A stretch of DNA of 64,000 bases from Cryptomeria japonica (GCF_030272615.1 NC_081409.1:206091546-206155545), one strand, 5' to 3'; counted from the stretch's first letter, positions 24,832-38,050 are shown. Made by a program: numbers and translations. The notes: generated from the sequence alone by a model not told the origin.

Positions 24832-27800
24832 CTAAACTTCTGGTGGATCATCAAAATCAAGCCTCTTCGACGTAGTACATGGCTCTGTAGATGGCTGCAA
24901 AACCACAATTCAAAAGCCAAGTTAGAATTCTTTTGTAGAAAATTGTTCACAATTAACATCATAACTATGCATTTAACTTTAATTCCTTTGCAATTGAAAT
25001 GTAGATTACCTCATCGGCTGATCCAGGAGCTAATGTCTTCACTCTCCTCTCCTTGTCACTCTTAGGAGTTTTCTTGAAGACATACTTAAATGGATCCACA
25101 TTATGGCCGTATCGCGAACAAGTCTATTGTAGATTAAATGTACAATTAATACAATGTACTAACATAAATATATCAAAAACACTTCAAAGCTATAATATAG
25201 AGAACAATGACGTACCTGTGCCTCATATGCTTCTCCAATGGACAGAGGATGGCTCACCATTGATGTAGAAACGGTCGCTATTACCTATACAAAATGATAG
25301 TTCTGATACTTAATATAAGTATAGATCCAATAGCCAGCAAGATGAGAGGGGGGGGTGAATCATACAAACTTAATCATCCATAAAAACATCAGATTTAACC
25401 TCGGTAACATATATATATCAGTCATATAACCAAAAACTATCAAACATGCAAACTCAAAAGCATATGAACAATATAAACCTCATAACACCAGATTTAACAT
25501 GGAAACCCAAATAGGGAAATACCACTGTGGGATTTCAGACCCACTAAGAAATATACTCTTCTAGAGTATGCTCAGTTAAAAGCAAATCTTGTTAAATATT
25601 ACAAACACATTGCTAGATGTGACCCGGTTAAGGGATTTCCCTCAGATCTGTTAGGATCTTCACTTTGTTAGAAGTGACCTTGTTAAAGGATTTCAAACAC
25701 TCAATAAGAATGTCACCTTGCTAGAGGATTTTACAAATAAGACTGTTAAGTCCACTCGGTTAAGAGATTTTCTGCTACTTCTCAAAATAATAGTAATAAA
25801 AATATGTCTGCAACTTCACATCTAAAAATGCTAAAGCATATTCTTATTTGCTCAATACAATCAATTCATAGGACTTATCTTGTCCCTCTGCTGGGCTATA
25901 TACTCTGTTATCAAAATAGGTCTTCAAGCTTCTGTGCTCGGTAATCACGATGTAGCATCCCTGTACATACACTTGCCCACATATATTGTTTATCAACAGT
26001 TTCCTATTTATAAACAATATTCCAACCGCTTAATCTTCTTGATCACATTTCCCATGATCAATCATAGCCATTAGATCTTCAATCTTGTCCAGGTTCAATG
26101 TATCCTTCGATCTGAAAATGTTTTACCCCGCCTTGGAACTTGCATTTTCACCTTGGAACTTGTGTTAGGGTATTGTGGTTCAATCTGAGCTGTAGATCTT
26201 CCTGCCGATCTTTCTTTACCATAGATTCTTTAACAATCTTCATACATGACTTACCAATCATTTAATTCGCTCCACCTCATCAGCTTCCTTCATTAAATAT
26301 CACATGTAAACATTTAATGCATTTTGTTATTCCTTGATTGTAACTCGGTAAATACTAAACTTCACTTGGTAGACATTCTGCCTTCATTAACTGATAGCGA
26401 TAACCTTAAGGTTTACCGACTAGATTCCGTAGGGTTTATCGACTAGGTTCTTTGCTCGATAACATAGTATAGTATTAACCTTTCAAACAATAGCATATGT
26501 AGGATATCAAAACAATCTAAACATCATGATCTCATCATTGTCTAACTCGGTAATAGTTTCCCATTGAATAACTTATCCCCTTATTCATCATATTCTTTCT
26601 ATGTCTTTTACCGACATCTTTATACTCATCAAATCATACTTCTTAAGATATGGCAACATCATACTGAATTAGAAAATCAATTTCTTGACATCAATGACAA
26701 AATAATAATATTAAGACAGTAATCATCCTTAATCAATTATATCCATAGTCATCAACAACCTTCTCAATATCCTTATTGAAATGCCAACAATCTCTCATTG
26801 TAATTTAAATGCCAACCTTCTTCTTGTCTGATATAATGCCAACACAAAAAATGTACAAAGAATAAATACAATTAATATAATGATAAGTATTGAAGGTTGA
26901 AAACAATTAATTTTACATATCAAACAAAAGTGTACTGGATCCTGATATGCTTCTCTAGTGCAAGGAGGAGGGTTTGCCATTGATGAAATAGGTATGGATA
27001 TTTCCTGTATGAAAAAAATATAAGATTATAATATATCACAAGTTCACATGTACACGTGCATATAATCATGAAATCAAGAAAATAAAGTAGAGATACATAC
27101 CTCCGCCCTCTCTTGATTTGCGAGTGAATCAAGTGCATTCAACATGTCCACAAAGCTCAATGGTCGTTGTACATGTAAAATAGACAAAAAACACTAATCA
27201 ATCTACAAACCCCAACTAATACTTGATTTCAACATTTTCAAACAATTGTACAACTAAAAATGTGTTCAATTACCTTCTTCACATGTTTTGGTGTCTTCGA
27301 GATATTCTTTTTCTTCAGACGAGCCCTAAACGCAGAGGGGTTGCCCTAAAAATAGAAAATTAACATGAGATATTAGTACATATAATAAATTAAACATAAT
27401 TTTAAAAATATAAAATAAAATGACTTGCATATTCCATCAAAACAATACATAAAAAGAGTTGTACAAAATATGATACCATATAGCCTTTTAGGCCAAAATC
27501 GATCGCCGACAGCGTGATGTCATCAATCAAGGACATTTCGTCCCCTGTCAACACCTACAAACTAGAAATTGGACCAAGCATTAAAGATAGTTAGTATATC
27601 TTGTATTTTTTTGAATTCAAAGTGTACTATTATATTTTAACATGTTACAAAATTTATACCTCGGGCGTCGAAGTTGCAGCTGTGGTAACTAGGGGAGGTG
27701 TATGGGATACCGCTGCTGCATCCTAAAATGCATATTATTTGTCTCAATTTAAATCGATGTATAAATAAAAATTCATTTATGTAATTACAAAATTAAAGTG

Positions 27801-29011
27801 ACTGATAAATAAAATGTTATGAATTCAAATCAACACACCTGTGTCTGTGGCTCATGGGCAAACACCATGTCCATCAACTCATCTATCAGCGTGACATCCT
27901 CAACCATGTGAGCTTGACATCTACAACTGCAAATCATGCATAGATGATATGAGTATCCATCTACACCAGCTGCATCATCTATCCCCAAGCATATCCCCGA
28001 GCAACTGACACACATATGCTCTATGGGCTCTCTGTCGCCCTCTAACGGCTCATCATCCAATACAATAGGGTGTGCTAATGATGTCCCATGCTGGATGATG
28101 GCACTAGTCAATGTTGTGGCTGCTTGAAGAGTTTGTAGCTCCATCGACTCTTTCAGCTCTAACGGGACAGCCTGATGCACCTTGGGTTTGGGTGCTAGGG
28201 GGCAGCGACTCTCCGCGGCTAATCGCCTACGGGCTCTAGGTCTATCTTGGGCAGAGCCACCACCTCTACCATGAAACTCTCTCATGTCAAAATAATTTGG
28301 GTGCACATTGAGCACAAACTCACAATATATTTTTCTCAAAAAATATAATGGCACCTCATAATTATTACAAGGTGAATTGTCAAAGACCATCCACCACCTC
28401 TGCCAAAAAAGATTCTTCATCTGCACATTGGTACACCAATGTATGGGAAACCTCTTTGCATTAGGAGGTAATGACTGACCAGTTTTGGGGTCAACAAAAA
28501 GGGCACATATTTTTTGTTTAGAAATATTTTTGTTTTTAGCTCCATCGTATGATAGCCCATTGGCATAGAATTGATGACACCTATCCCTAAAGCTTCCCCA
28601 TTTGGTAATTTCTGTGGAAACAGCTATGGCACCACTAGCTAATGTTTCTAGGCTAGTGGCAAGGGATTGATGATGGTCAAGCTTAGAAGTTTTCAATTTT
28701 ACAATCAGTCTATTGATTTTGGATGTATTTTGCCCTAACTGATTAATTAATTCTTCCTGTGTTTCGGCTATACGGTCAAAAGGAGGAATTGGGGGTTGTT
28801 CTTGTGTATTTTCAGGAGGTGCATTTGGTTGTTCTTGTGGATTTTTAGGAGGTGCATTTGGATGTTCTTGTTCTAGATTAGAAGAATCTGGTTTTTGAAA
28901 CAAAAACTTAAAAAACCTAATCAAAATTAATGAAATTAAATTCAAAATGTAAAACAAATTGCATAAACTAGAAAGAAAGAGAAAAATAAACAAAAACTAA
29001 CCTTGATCCAT
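24832..29011 (-). CDS. Accessory gene of the 13.3-kb element, about 10 exons, unknown family
   Basis: Signals support these exons: 29002-29011 (MDQ), 27839-28887, 27660-27722, 27554-27477, 27345-27274, one ending at 27101, one at about 26945-27006, one at about 25217-25285, 25010-25123 and 24832-24894 (stop). The measured exons keep phase, have GT-AG borders and contain no stops. The large exon has a Pro/Gln-rich repeat (PPENTQEQ type), a possible coiled coil, a conserved-looking Trp-rich core (NLFWQRWWMVFDN), an Arg-rich stretch and a Cys cluster (CVSCSGIC ... HLCMICSCRC) that could bind zinc. The last exons are basic (KKTPKSDKERR). I do not recognise the family. DNA-binding or regulatory help to the transposase is inference. 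A solo LTR sits in one intron. The acceptor of the sixth exon is unresolved. Confidence 0.6.
25290..25294 (-). repeat. Target-site duplication CAAAA of nested LTR
   Basis: CAAAA lies at 25290-25294 and 26845-26849, directly outside TG and CA termini. Confidence 0.8.
25295..26844 (-). mobile_element. Nested solo LTR, 1550 bp
   Basis: Read on the minus strand it starts TGTTGGCATT and ends GAACTATCA, with a CAAAA duplication at both sides. The plus-strand left part contains a G-run followed by GTGAATCAT and repeated 'GTTAA-GGATTT' phrases. No coding region was found, so it is a solo LTR rather than a whole element. It lies in an intron of the accessory gene between two duplicated exons and is younger than the host transposon. 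Confidence 0.8.
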
Positions 29012-29138
29012 AGCCTGGAGGAAAAATTTAGCACCCCGTTTGCAGTTTAGGTTAGAAAATGGGGAAAAAAAAAAAACTAAAAAATGCGTTTTCTGGGTAA
29101 ATGAGGACCCAGTTTTTTTTAAAAACTTTTTTTATCAG

Positions 29139-29357
29139 GCACCGCGTATGCGGTTTTACTAAGATTATTAGCCCGTATGCACTCATTTTCCTATAAGCAG
29201 CGCGTATGTGCTAATTTTCCTAGCCGTAGCACGTACGTGCTCAGTTTCCTAAACTCAGCGCATATGTGCTACCTTTTCTAGGCTCGGGAAGAACAAACCT
29301 AAGCGCGTATGCGAGAATTTGAAATTTTAAAACCGCGTACGCACTGCCTGTTTTTCC
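29139..29357. repeat. Right subterminal palindrome cluster
   Basis: Seven motifs of the type GCRCGTAYGYGC occur in about 220 bp (near 29142, 29172, 29198, 29226, 29256, 29299 and 29331), spaced 25-45 bp. They match the left clusters, which supports these as the two ends of one element. Confidence 0.75.
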
Positions 29358-29385
29358 AAGTTTTTTTTGGGTGGTGTCCACTTTT

Positions 29386-29412
29386 CTGACCACCATCTTT
29401 GTGCACATGCCC
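29386..29412 (-). repeat. Right terminal inverted repeat of the 13.3-kb element
   Basis: The reverse complement reads GGGCATGTGCAC then AAAGATGGTGGTCA, matching the left terminus over its 20-base core. TATA follows at 29413-29416. Confidence 0.9.
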
Positions 29413-29416
29413 TATA

Positions 29417-30809
29417 GTAGATGATCATTATGGAATAAAAGCTATATTCTCATGTGATATTATTAGCATTCAATAAATTTAGAGTAGTAATAGTAAAATA
29501 TGGTAGAGTGTGACACCTTATTGCACTAGTATAGGAAAATTTCATGATATTGTAGTGCATGTGAATGATTAATACAAATGGATGTATATGTCAAGAATAT
29601 ATTTTATTACATTGAGCAACATAAGTGTATAGATCATTGGTCCTTAAGAATGTTGCAAGAATATGTATCTCTTGTATTGATAATGTAGATTATGTAATTA
29701 AATGTTCTTCATATTGGAACACATGTAATGATTGATCATGACATGCTACCATTACTAAAACACTAGGAGTAGTACAATGCTTAAATATGGATCTAGTTAT
29801 TTTGGATGTTTGAATAAATTGATTTAATTTTCTTACAATAGGACATCTCGCAGAGCCATATCTAGCCTTGCATAATTTTTGCATTGTGGAGATACTTTGG
29901 TTGTAATTATCTTATATTATGATGTGATTAGACTTATTTTATATTGATTATGTTATTATACATAACTATTATAAATAGATTTGATTGGAAAATTTGTCCT
30001 TATTAGACACTATTATCTAATATATGTTGTTTATGATGGGTGAAATTTTAATGCTTAGGTAAGTATACAAATATATGATAATAGGTACCCTTGTATGTAG
30101 AGACAATTCAGGAAATGTTGATTGTTCTAACTAATTGCCCAAGAAACTATATGAATTAGCCAAATTCAATTATTATGTTCTTGGATTAGTGGCCAATAAC
30201 AAGAAACAATCACAAGAATATTATCATTTCCTCTTTAGGTTGTACAAAACCTAGGTGTATTCCTCTTAACAATATCTATGGATTTGATCATATTGAAACT
30301 TGCAAATGGGTTCTAAATGAAAATATACCAAGGAAATGTAATATTTTGTCTAAAATGGTTTCATTCTTGGAAATCAAATGTTTACTAGCTTTGAGAACAC
30401 TCCTAATCTAACCTATCCTAAAACATCATTTTATTAAAAAGAAGTTGTTACTTGAATATTATTTCTGAACCAAAATGGGCTACTTATTAGATCGGTGTCT
30501 ATCCTAGGGTTACAAAATCAAGTTGAAAAATAAGTGTATCCTTTTTACAAATTAACTTGAATCAATGGATGCCTATACTAATATATTACATTAATGAATT
30601 CTCAATATGGAAACTATAGAATTCTTCTTTAGATCCATAACATAAACTCAAAATTATTGTGATTTGTTAAAAGCATTTAATTCTTTCCTTGAGATAAATA
30701 TACCATGATACTGGAGGGACTTGATATATTTGATTGCTTCATTTTTATAATCTCCTTGTGTCTTCTCATTATAAGTAGCTTGCAGTTTGATGAAGTCTTT
30801 CTTCAATTA
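29417..30809. other. Unassigned spacer
   Basis: AT-rich DNA with no supported gene, repeat or element boundary. A 64-codon open frame near 29690-29884 has no recognisable features. Confidence 0.4.
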
Positions 30810-31532
30810 TCATTTTCCTCCTACTGAATTTTTTTTTGTTACTTCATTGAACATAACAACAGGGACTACTAATGTTTCTTCCTCTAGCACTAAAGTATTA
30901 GATAGTATTTTCAAAATCAAGTTTCCCCTTATCTCCTGAGTGATTTCTGTAATCTTGGGCTTTTGAGTTGTAGGGGCAACGACCCCTAATGCCAAAGTCT
31001 TAGTATTTGGGTTAAAACCTAAACCCTTTATTCCTTGTTTTGCTTTAATCTCATTGACAAAACCCTAGTCTTTTTGTCTCTTAATGACATTTAGAGCTAA
31101 TGTAGAATTGATATCAAACTCAGGCAAAAGGATTACACCACTTTATTGTACAATTCTCTTGCCTTCCTCAAGAGTAATATTATTAGCATAAAAATTTATT
31201 TGCTTCAATGTTGAGACCATAACCTTGTGATGCTTGGAAGGGTCAACACAGATTTAATTAGTTTATAACTTATCCACAATCTCCTTCTCTTTCACTTTGA
31301 GCCACAATCCTTTAAATTTAGGAGTCTTAACAAAAGAATAATCAACCATGAATATCTCACAGGCTATGGCCCTAACATCCTCTAGCCCATCACACCTATC
31401 TCTTCTTTGCATATACACCATATCCTCTCATACTTTGGTAGCTTAAAACTATTTCTCTGCGTGGTGAGGGAATTGGTTGATTAATTTATTCTTCCTCTCC
31501 CTAGAAACACAAGTTTGGCTAGTTTGGCTCAT
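30810..31532 (-). pseudogene. Decayed reading frame, unknown family
   Basis: A single minus-strand frame of 241 codons runs from an ATG at 31532 (MSQTSQTCVSRER) to a TGA at 30810, interrupted by seven stops without any frameshift. The stops are TAG, TAA or TGA in places where Gln (CAG/CAA) or Arg (CGA) is one C-to-T change away. The last third (to 30995) is open, with a Val/Glu-rich tail. The encoded text is protein-like and moderately basic (GLWLKVKEKEIVDKL), perhaps a Gag- or transposon-type protein, but I do not recognise it. Confidence 0.55.
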
Positions 31533-32639
31533 TTTGATAGTCTAGGGTTTCACAAGAGAAATTATAGGGTTCTTTTGATAATTTAAACACAAAAACACCC
31601 TAATTCAACACCCAATTACCCTATATCTCTAAGAAACAAAATTCACACTGATGATTAGGTTCAAAATCATTTATTTGGATGCATTTTTGAAAACCCTAGG
31701 GCATAGTAGAAAAAAATTGCTTCACTCTAAGAAATCTTAACTCTGTCAATGAATGCACAAGTAAATAACTTCTTACTCTCAAATATAGCATTTATTTCCA
31801 ATTCATGTTGTTTTCTTGGTCTTCTCTATCATTAACTTCACTTGTGAGAGCCTTTAATTTGGTGAATGACCTTTTCTATAAGTTTGAATTGAGGTTGTTA
31901 ATTTTCTTTCATTTGACAATCAAGATTTAATTGACATGTGTTTACTGACAACCGATAATTACTTTCCACCATGGAAGCTACATCACCCATTCTAAAGTTA
32001 CTCACAGGCCTACGGGGTCCTTTGAGTCGCACTATACTTCCTTTGTAGAGGCACGTGGAGCCTTTTCTCTGAAATGCTTAAGATATTGATTGTTGGTGCT
32101 TCTGATTATTCCTCATTTTTCTTGGGACCCATCGCCATGTGGCAACTTATCATCATCTTATAGGGTAATCCAGACCTAGCCTAATTCCATCAGGCTGTAG
32201 CTATTTTGGCTCCAAAAACTCATTGTCGTATATTGATAACTTTCATGTTATATTATAGTAGGGGACAATAGCAGCAATGCTTCTTCCAAGACCCACAACT
32301 ATTATTTGTCTATTCTACAGTTTTTTGTGTTCACATAACACGAAATTTATCAGTCGTACGATAACGCGGTTGTGGATCCAAATTAAAAACATTTGTTCCA
32401 TCACCAGGATGTGGGGAATAGTTAACAACACTAATATTAATGCTAACCCTTAGGTAGCTAAGATAATCACTTCCCACATTCCCACAATGACTTAGTCAAG
32501 GATAGGTTAGCCCCAACGAGGACACGAGGAGGCTTATAAGTATATAGAACATGCTAATTTTTGGTCATAAAGGGGGATCCCACCCACCCACGGGGTCTAA
32601 GACTCTAATAGTGTGATGATTTTGGGAGTGTCAAGACTA
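31533..32639. other. Unassigned DNA between pseudogene and LINE
   Basis: No reading frame or repeat is supported. The part near 31980-32240 is less AT-rich than its surroundings and may belong to the leader of the decayed frame or an old element. The boundary with the LINE tail is not resolved. Confidence 0.35.
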
Positions 32640-32690
32640 GTTAGTTTAAAGTATTTTAATATGCACATAAAAAACCAAGACTTGAGTGAA

Positions 32691-35600
32691 TTATAATGAA
32701 CTTAGGACCATTGATAAATTGCACTTAGCTGAGATTGTCTCGTGAAGCCTCTTAACTATCTTCTGCCACAACTGAGGACTTCCTATATGTGAATCACAAA
32801 AGACCCTCCGATTTCTTTCCAGCCACAAATTCCAGATAATAAGGGTTGGCCCAATAGCCCGGGCCACTTGAAGAAAAGAGGTCTTTCCTGGGGGTCTTCC
32901 CAAGCTATCCCAAAAGTCAATTAAGGAGGTAGCATGAAAACAAGCATGTTCCCAAGCCTCCCACCACTTGTGCCAAATCTCCCTAGAGAAAGGGCATAGA
33001 AAAAACAAGTGGGAGCAGTCTTCCTCATTATGCATACAAAGATGATAGATACATGGTCCCTTGTAGCCTCTCTTACAAAGATTCTCCCATGTGAGGCATT
33101 TCCTCTGAGCAACCAGCCATAAGAAAAAATTACATTTCGGCCAAGAGAAGCAATTCCAAACCTTCTTCCACCAGGGAACATCCGTTTGGCCATGCAATTT
33201 CCTATCAAGCTGAGAATAACCTTCAGCACCAGAAAACTTGCCTTTTGGGTTAGGACCCCAAGCCAAAATATCTCTTTCCTTGAGGGAACTACATAACCTA
33301 CCCTCCAAGATATTAGCCAACACCACATGATCTTCATCCGAGCCACCCAAGGGCCATTCAAGAGGATCCTTCTAGTAGGTCACCTCAACCTGTCCAATGC
33401 GCCTAACTATTTTAAAATTCTCCACCTTAACCCATCCAACATCAGTGAAAATGTTGCAAAGAGGCTGAAGTTGTGGATAACTAGACAAAATAGGAGGGTG
33501 GCCATCCCAAGAGTCCTGCCAAAAAAGAGCTTCAAAGCCTCTATTAAAAATCCAAAAAAGGCCATCTTTAATAAGTTGGGAAACTTTTTTAAGAGTATCC
33601 CAAATACAAGAGCCCTTGCCCACTAAACTAAGACAAGGCACCTCATGATCATTAACACCAGGGAGATACTTGTGGGTTAAAATCTTGACCCAGTCCTGAT
33701 CTTGAGTGTTACACCACCTCCAATACAACTTAGCCGCCAAGGCCTTACTAACCAAAGCAATAGATCTAAGGCCAAGACACCTAGCATGTCTTGGTCTACA
33801 AATAGAGTCCCATTTAACTAAACTCCACTTAGAAGAAAGAAAACTACCAAACCAAAGAAATTGATGGGAAAGAGCGTCGAGCTCTCTCACAAAGATGGAG
33901 GGGGGAGCCTACGCAAAACACCTATAAATGGGAAGCACTTGCACCGCAGTCTTTAGAAGAATCACTAGAGGATAACCACCTATAAGTCCAATGATTAACC
34001 TTGCAACAAAATTTATCCAAAATTCCTTGCCAAAAATCTATGCACTGAACCCCCAAATCTAAAGGAATCCTGAGGTACAACAGAGGAAGGGATCCCATTT
34101 GAAATCTGAGGATCCTAGAAATCCTATTCTGAATAAGCTGAGGAGTATTAAAGAAATATATGGATGATTTATCTTCATTAATTTTCTGACCTGAGGCTTC
34201 GCAATAGATATCCAAAACTCTCCTGAAATTCACTACCTTATTGATTATGGCCCTACCCATCAAACTTGTGTCATCCACAAATTGAAGATGAGAGTAGGGA
34301 GGTAGAGCATTGCTCCAACTCCAGCCCTGAATAAGACCATGTCTCACCTGGGAAGTGAGAAATCTGCCAAGACCTTCAACCATGAGAATAAATAAATATG
34401 GAGATAAAGGGTCCCCTTGCCGAAACCCCCGCGAAGCGCTAAACAATTCTGAGGGTTCTCCATTAATAAGAACTAAGAAAGAGGTAGAAGTCACACAACT
34501 AAGAACCCAATTCACCCACTCTTCTCCAAAACCAAAAGCCAAAAGGATCTTCTGTAAGAAATCCCAACTCATCCTATCATAAGCTTTGGCCATGTCAAGT
34601 TTAATAAACATAACCTTCTCCTTAGAGGAAGCCATCGAATGAATAGCCTCCATTGCTATCACAACTCCATCAAGGATCTGTCTTCCATCAATGAAACCAC
34701 CTTGCTCCTTAGATACCAAAGTGCAAAGGAGAGGTTTGAGTCGTTCAACAATCAATTTAGTGATTATCTTGTAGACAACATTACATAAAGCAATAGGATT
34801 GAATTCATCCAAGCTATTAGCCCCCTCCTTCCTAGGAATGAGAGCCAAGAAGGTAGAATTTATAGATTTGAGAATTTGTTTATTCCTATGAGATTCATGA
34901 ACCACATCTAGCAACTCATACTTTATAATCTCCCAAAATTCCTGAAAAAACTCAATAGGAAACCTATAAGGGCTAGGAGCCTTGCCTTTTTTCATTTGAA
35001 ACACAACCCCCTCAAGTTCAAACAAAAAAATGGGGTGCAAGAGAGCATCTTTCATTTCAACAGAGACGAGGGGGAATACAGTTCAAGATGGCCCTCTCTT
35101 CCACCATAGCTTCAGGATCCTCTTTGGTAAACAAATTAGAAAAATAACTGAGAGCTTCTGTAGCAATTTCTTCTTTAGATGAAAGATGAACCCCTTCTGA
35201 AGATATGAGAGAGGTAATATAGTTACCATACCTCCGAGTCTTAACAAAATTATGAAAAAAAGTTGTGTTTCTATCACCTCCTTAGAGCCAGTCCACACGA
35301 GACTTTTGTTTCCAAAAAATCTCCTCACACAACTCCCACTCTTCTAAGTCCTTAAGAGTAAGGGACTCGGCCATATTGAGCTCCACGGTCATCCCTTGAT
35401 CCCTAATTTGACATGTAACCTCATCCAGCTTGGATTGAGTTGCCATCTTATGTCTGTGCAGATTCCCAAAATATTGTTTATTCCACCTCTTCAGCCTATA
35501 TTTCACATGTTGTAATCTCTTCCCAAAGGTGTACATAGCTCTATCATGGGTAGGCACCCCTTCATACCACCAATCAACCATAAGATCCTTCAATGACTGG

Positions 35601-36347
35601 TCACGAAGCCACATCAATTGAAATTTGAAAGAGGGATTTTTGGAGGTTCTAAAAGATGTAATAGAAAAGCTTAATAGGCCAATGATCAAAACCCCTCTAA
35701 TCAAGAATTTATGAACTGGTGGACCACCTATCATGCACCCAATAGCAGGAAACCAAAAATCTATCAAGCCTTTCAGAGATAGCCTCAACACCACTCCTAT
35801 TATTCCATGTAAAGACACCATTAATTGGCTTCACATCAATGAGATTCAAGCGACCAATATTATCTCTGAGTAAATTTGAGGAAGTATCAAGCCTGAATAA
35901 CCCACCTAGCTTTTCCTCCAAACTAGTAACAACATTAAAATCTCCAGCCAAAATCCAGGGGAGAAAAGGATCTTGAGCCTGAACAAGATTGATGTGACTT
36001 ACCCACAAGATCAGTAGGAGCATAAATATTAGAGAAAAGGCATCTTTCTCCAGTCTCAAAGCTAGAAGCGGCCATAGAAATGGAAGACCTTCTATAAAAC
36101 CATCACAAAGGGGAAAACTTCCTCAGGTTCCAGAAGCAAGCAACCCCCCTGAACTGCCATGAGAGCTCACTCCCTGCCAAAGGCTCTGGGGCCAGACATG
36201 CAAAGCATAACTGGGCAAATCATCCACTGAAATCTTGGTTTCTTGAATAAAAACAACATTAGGAGACTGAGAGTCGATTAATTTGCGAACAACCTTTTGT
36301 CTAAGGATGTTGTTCAACCCCCTTACATTCCATGAGAGCACAATCAT
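32691..36347 (-). pseudogene. LINE ORF2: endonuclease, reverse transcriptase, zf-RVT (broken)
   Basis: The polyprotein would nick target DNA and copy the LINE RNA. An apurinic-type endonuclease runs from LSWNVRGLNN and FIQETK (36347-36123) through GDFNVV, TWNN and ERLDRFLVS (36059-35709). The RT domain is best preserved at 33922-35055, with FIDGRQI, KLDMAKAYDR, RQGDPLSPYLF and LQFVDD, the catalytic box (usually F/YADD). The C-terminal region (32691-33350) has a Trp-rich zinc-binding zf-RVT domain with CxxH and HLFFLCPF. At least five frame changes separate the segments, so no active protein is made. A 20-kDa-scale linker at 35282-35821 corresponds to the region between endonuclease and RT. 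Confidence 0.88.
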
Positions 36348-36430
36348 TTATGTGGTTGAGAGAAGTGTGAATCAATGGGCTTCAAAGACCCCGACTCAAC
36401 CAAAGTATTACCAATAAGCTTAACATTTTC

Positions 36431-37780
36431 CTAATCTATTTTTCTTCCACTCCTTAAAGGTTTGTCTAAAGAACCCTTTTTGAGGGTCTTCTGTTGCAAG
36501 CCTAAAACATGTGGGGCTTTGTTACTCTTCATAGAACTTGAGGCCACTATAGTGGAAGGAGGAGTAGATGCCATGACCACTGCACCTTCAGAGACCTGTG
36601 ACCCACTAAGATCTTTGTTATCTTGAACATGGGAAGGCAAATACATAACCATTTGAACATCCTGTTGATTCTCCAAAGATAGGGCCCATACCTCTTTCTT
36701 GGAATCCCCATCCAGCACCTCATACTGAAATTGGGCACCCAAGGACATTTCAACTGGAACTCCTTCCTCTTGGACCAAACCTTCTAGAACATCAAATCTA
36801 TTTAGGGTGACATCATTTTTCCTATCCAACTAGGTTCTCTTTTTTCCTGTCTTTATTTTAAGGTTTGACAGGAATGAAGCCATCTTTATCAGTAGGACCA
36901 TTAAGCATAGGGGCTTTCCCCTTATCTTCTCCTAGAACAGAGTGAAAAGGATCGGAAACAACCAATTTAGAAGATTTCTTTCTGGGACATCTCCACTGTA
37001 AATGACCATATTCATGACAAATTATGCATCTAAATGGGAGGGTCTCATAGTCCAGTTGTTGGATCCAAGAAGATGTCCCCAAACAGATTTCCATAGAGTC
37101 TGGAAAATGATTATTTAAATCAACTTCTACACATATATGAGCGTAGGAAATTATCTTTCGATCTTGAGTTTGTGAGCCGAACCCACAAGTTTATCAAGAA
37201 GCAGTGAGACTGAGTGAATAATATCTTCTCTCCAGAATTCCAACGGAAGCCTCGACAACCGAATCCACACGGGCACACGAGAGAGAAGCTCCTTAGCAAA
37301 ATTAAAGCCAATATGCCAAGGTTTGATAAAGAGTCCCACCTTGTTGAAAAAATAAGGGCCACCCTCAAAAGCCTTGTTCTTGTCTGCCAGGTTGGAAAAA
37401 ATAACCTGAAAATAGTTATTGGTTGCCATAAGTAGCTCCTTGTCTCCTTCAGGATTCCAGACACGACGTGCGCAAGACTCTAAAACAGGTATAGAGAGGC
37501 GAAGACCGATAAATTTGCATATGAGAGCATGATTACACGAATATTCAACATCCTCTGAAATTTGCTCAGGTTGAATAACTAGAACTAGATGATCTTGGGA
37601 TCTCTCCAAACAACCATTCACCTTTTTCACGCGAAAAGGCTCTTTCGAAGAAGAGACGCCTGCCCCTGATTGGGAATTACTAATGTGTTCCTTTCCACAT
37701 GCATGCATCAAATGAGACGGATCTGCCATATCCAGATCTCCAGAGGTCATCTGAGAAGAGAATAATCCTCTATTCTCCAT
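36431..37780 (-). pseudogene. LINE ORF1: Gag-like protein with CCHC knuckle (broken)
   Basis: This is the RNA-binding partner of ORF2. The ATG at 37780 opens a 209-codon stretch resembling the DUF4283-type domain of plant LINE ORF1 proteins (KAFEGGPYFF, GFNFAKE, VWIRL). A frameshift near 37150 leads into a stretch with a C-x2-C-x4-H-x4-C knuckle (CIICHEYGHLQWRC, about 37020). A stop near 36858 and another frame change precede the C-terminal part, which begins near 36829 (NRFDVLEG, typical of these proteins). Confidence 0.8.
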
Positions 37781-38050
37781 GGACCCAAAGAAAATACCAA
37801 AAGAAGAAAAAGAAGAGGGGCAAAAAACCCAACCTCAAAACCCCACACACCCCCAATGGCAACCCAGAACTGAAGAAACAGAAAAGGGTTGCAAAAAAAC
37901 TCTACGACAGCCTAGAAAACCCGACCACGGGCAAGCAAAAACTGACCCCCAACAAGCAAGAAACCTCCCCCCGGAACGAAGCAAGTAGAGTGCAGGACAC
38001 AAGCTAGGGCATGTCAACCCTAGCACGACACCCATGCAAACGCATAGCCA

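Larger units (their letters stand above)
32640..38050 (-). mobile_element. Decayed L1-type LINE retrotransposon
   Basis: On the minus strand there is a GC-rich leader (about 37781-38050), an ORF1 with a Gag-like domain and CCHC knuckle, then an ORF2 with endonuclease, reverse transcriptase and C-terminal zinc-binding domains. This is the standard plant L1 order. Several frameshifts and stops break both ORFs. I found no clear poly(A) tail or target-site duplication, so both outer ends are approximate. Fragments of its ORF1 occur at 40284-40914. Confidence 0.88.

Noticed and set aside
37699-38007. Plus-strand basic frames over the LINE leader
   Set aside because: They are antisense to the GC-rich LINE leader and ORF1 start.
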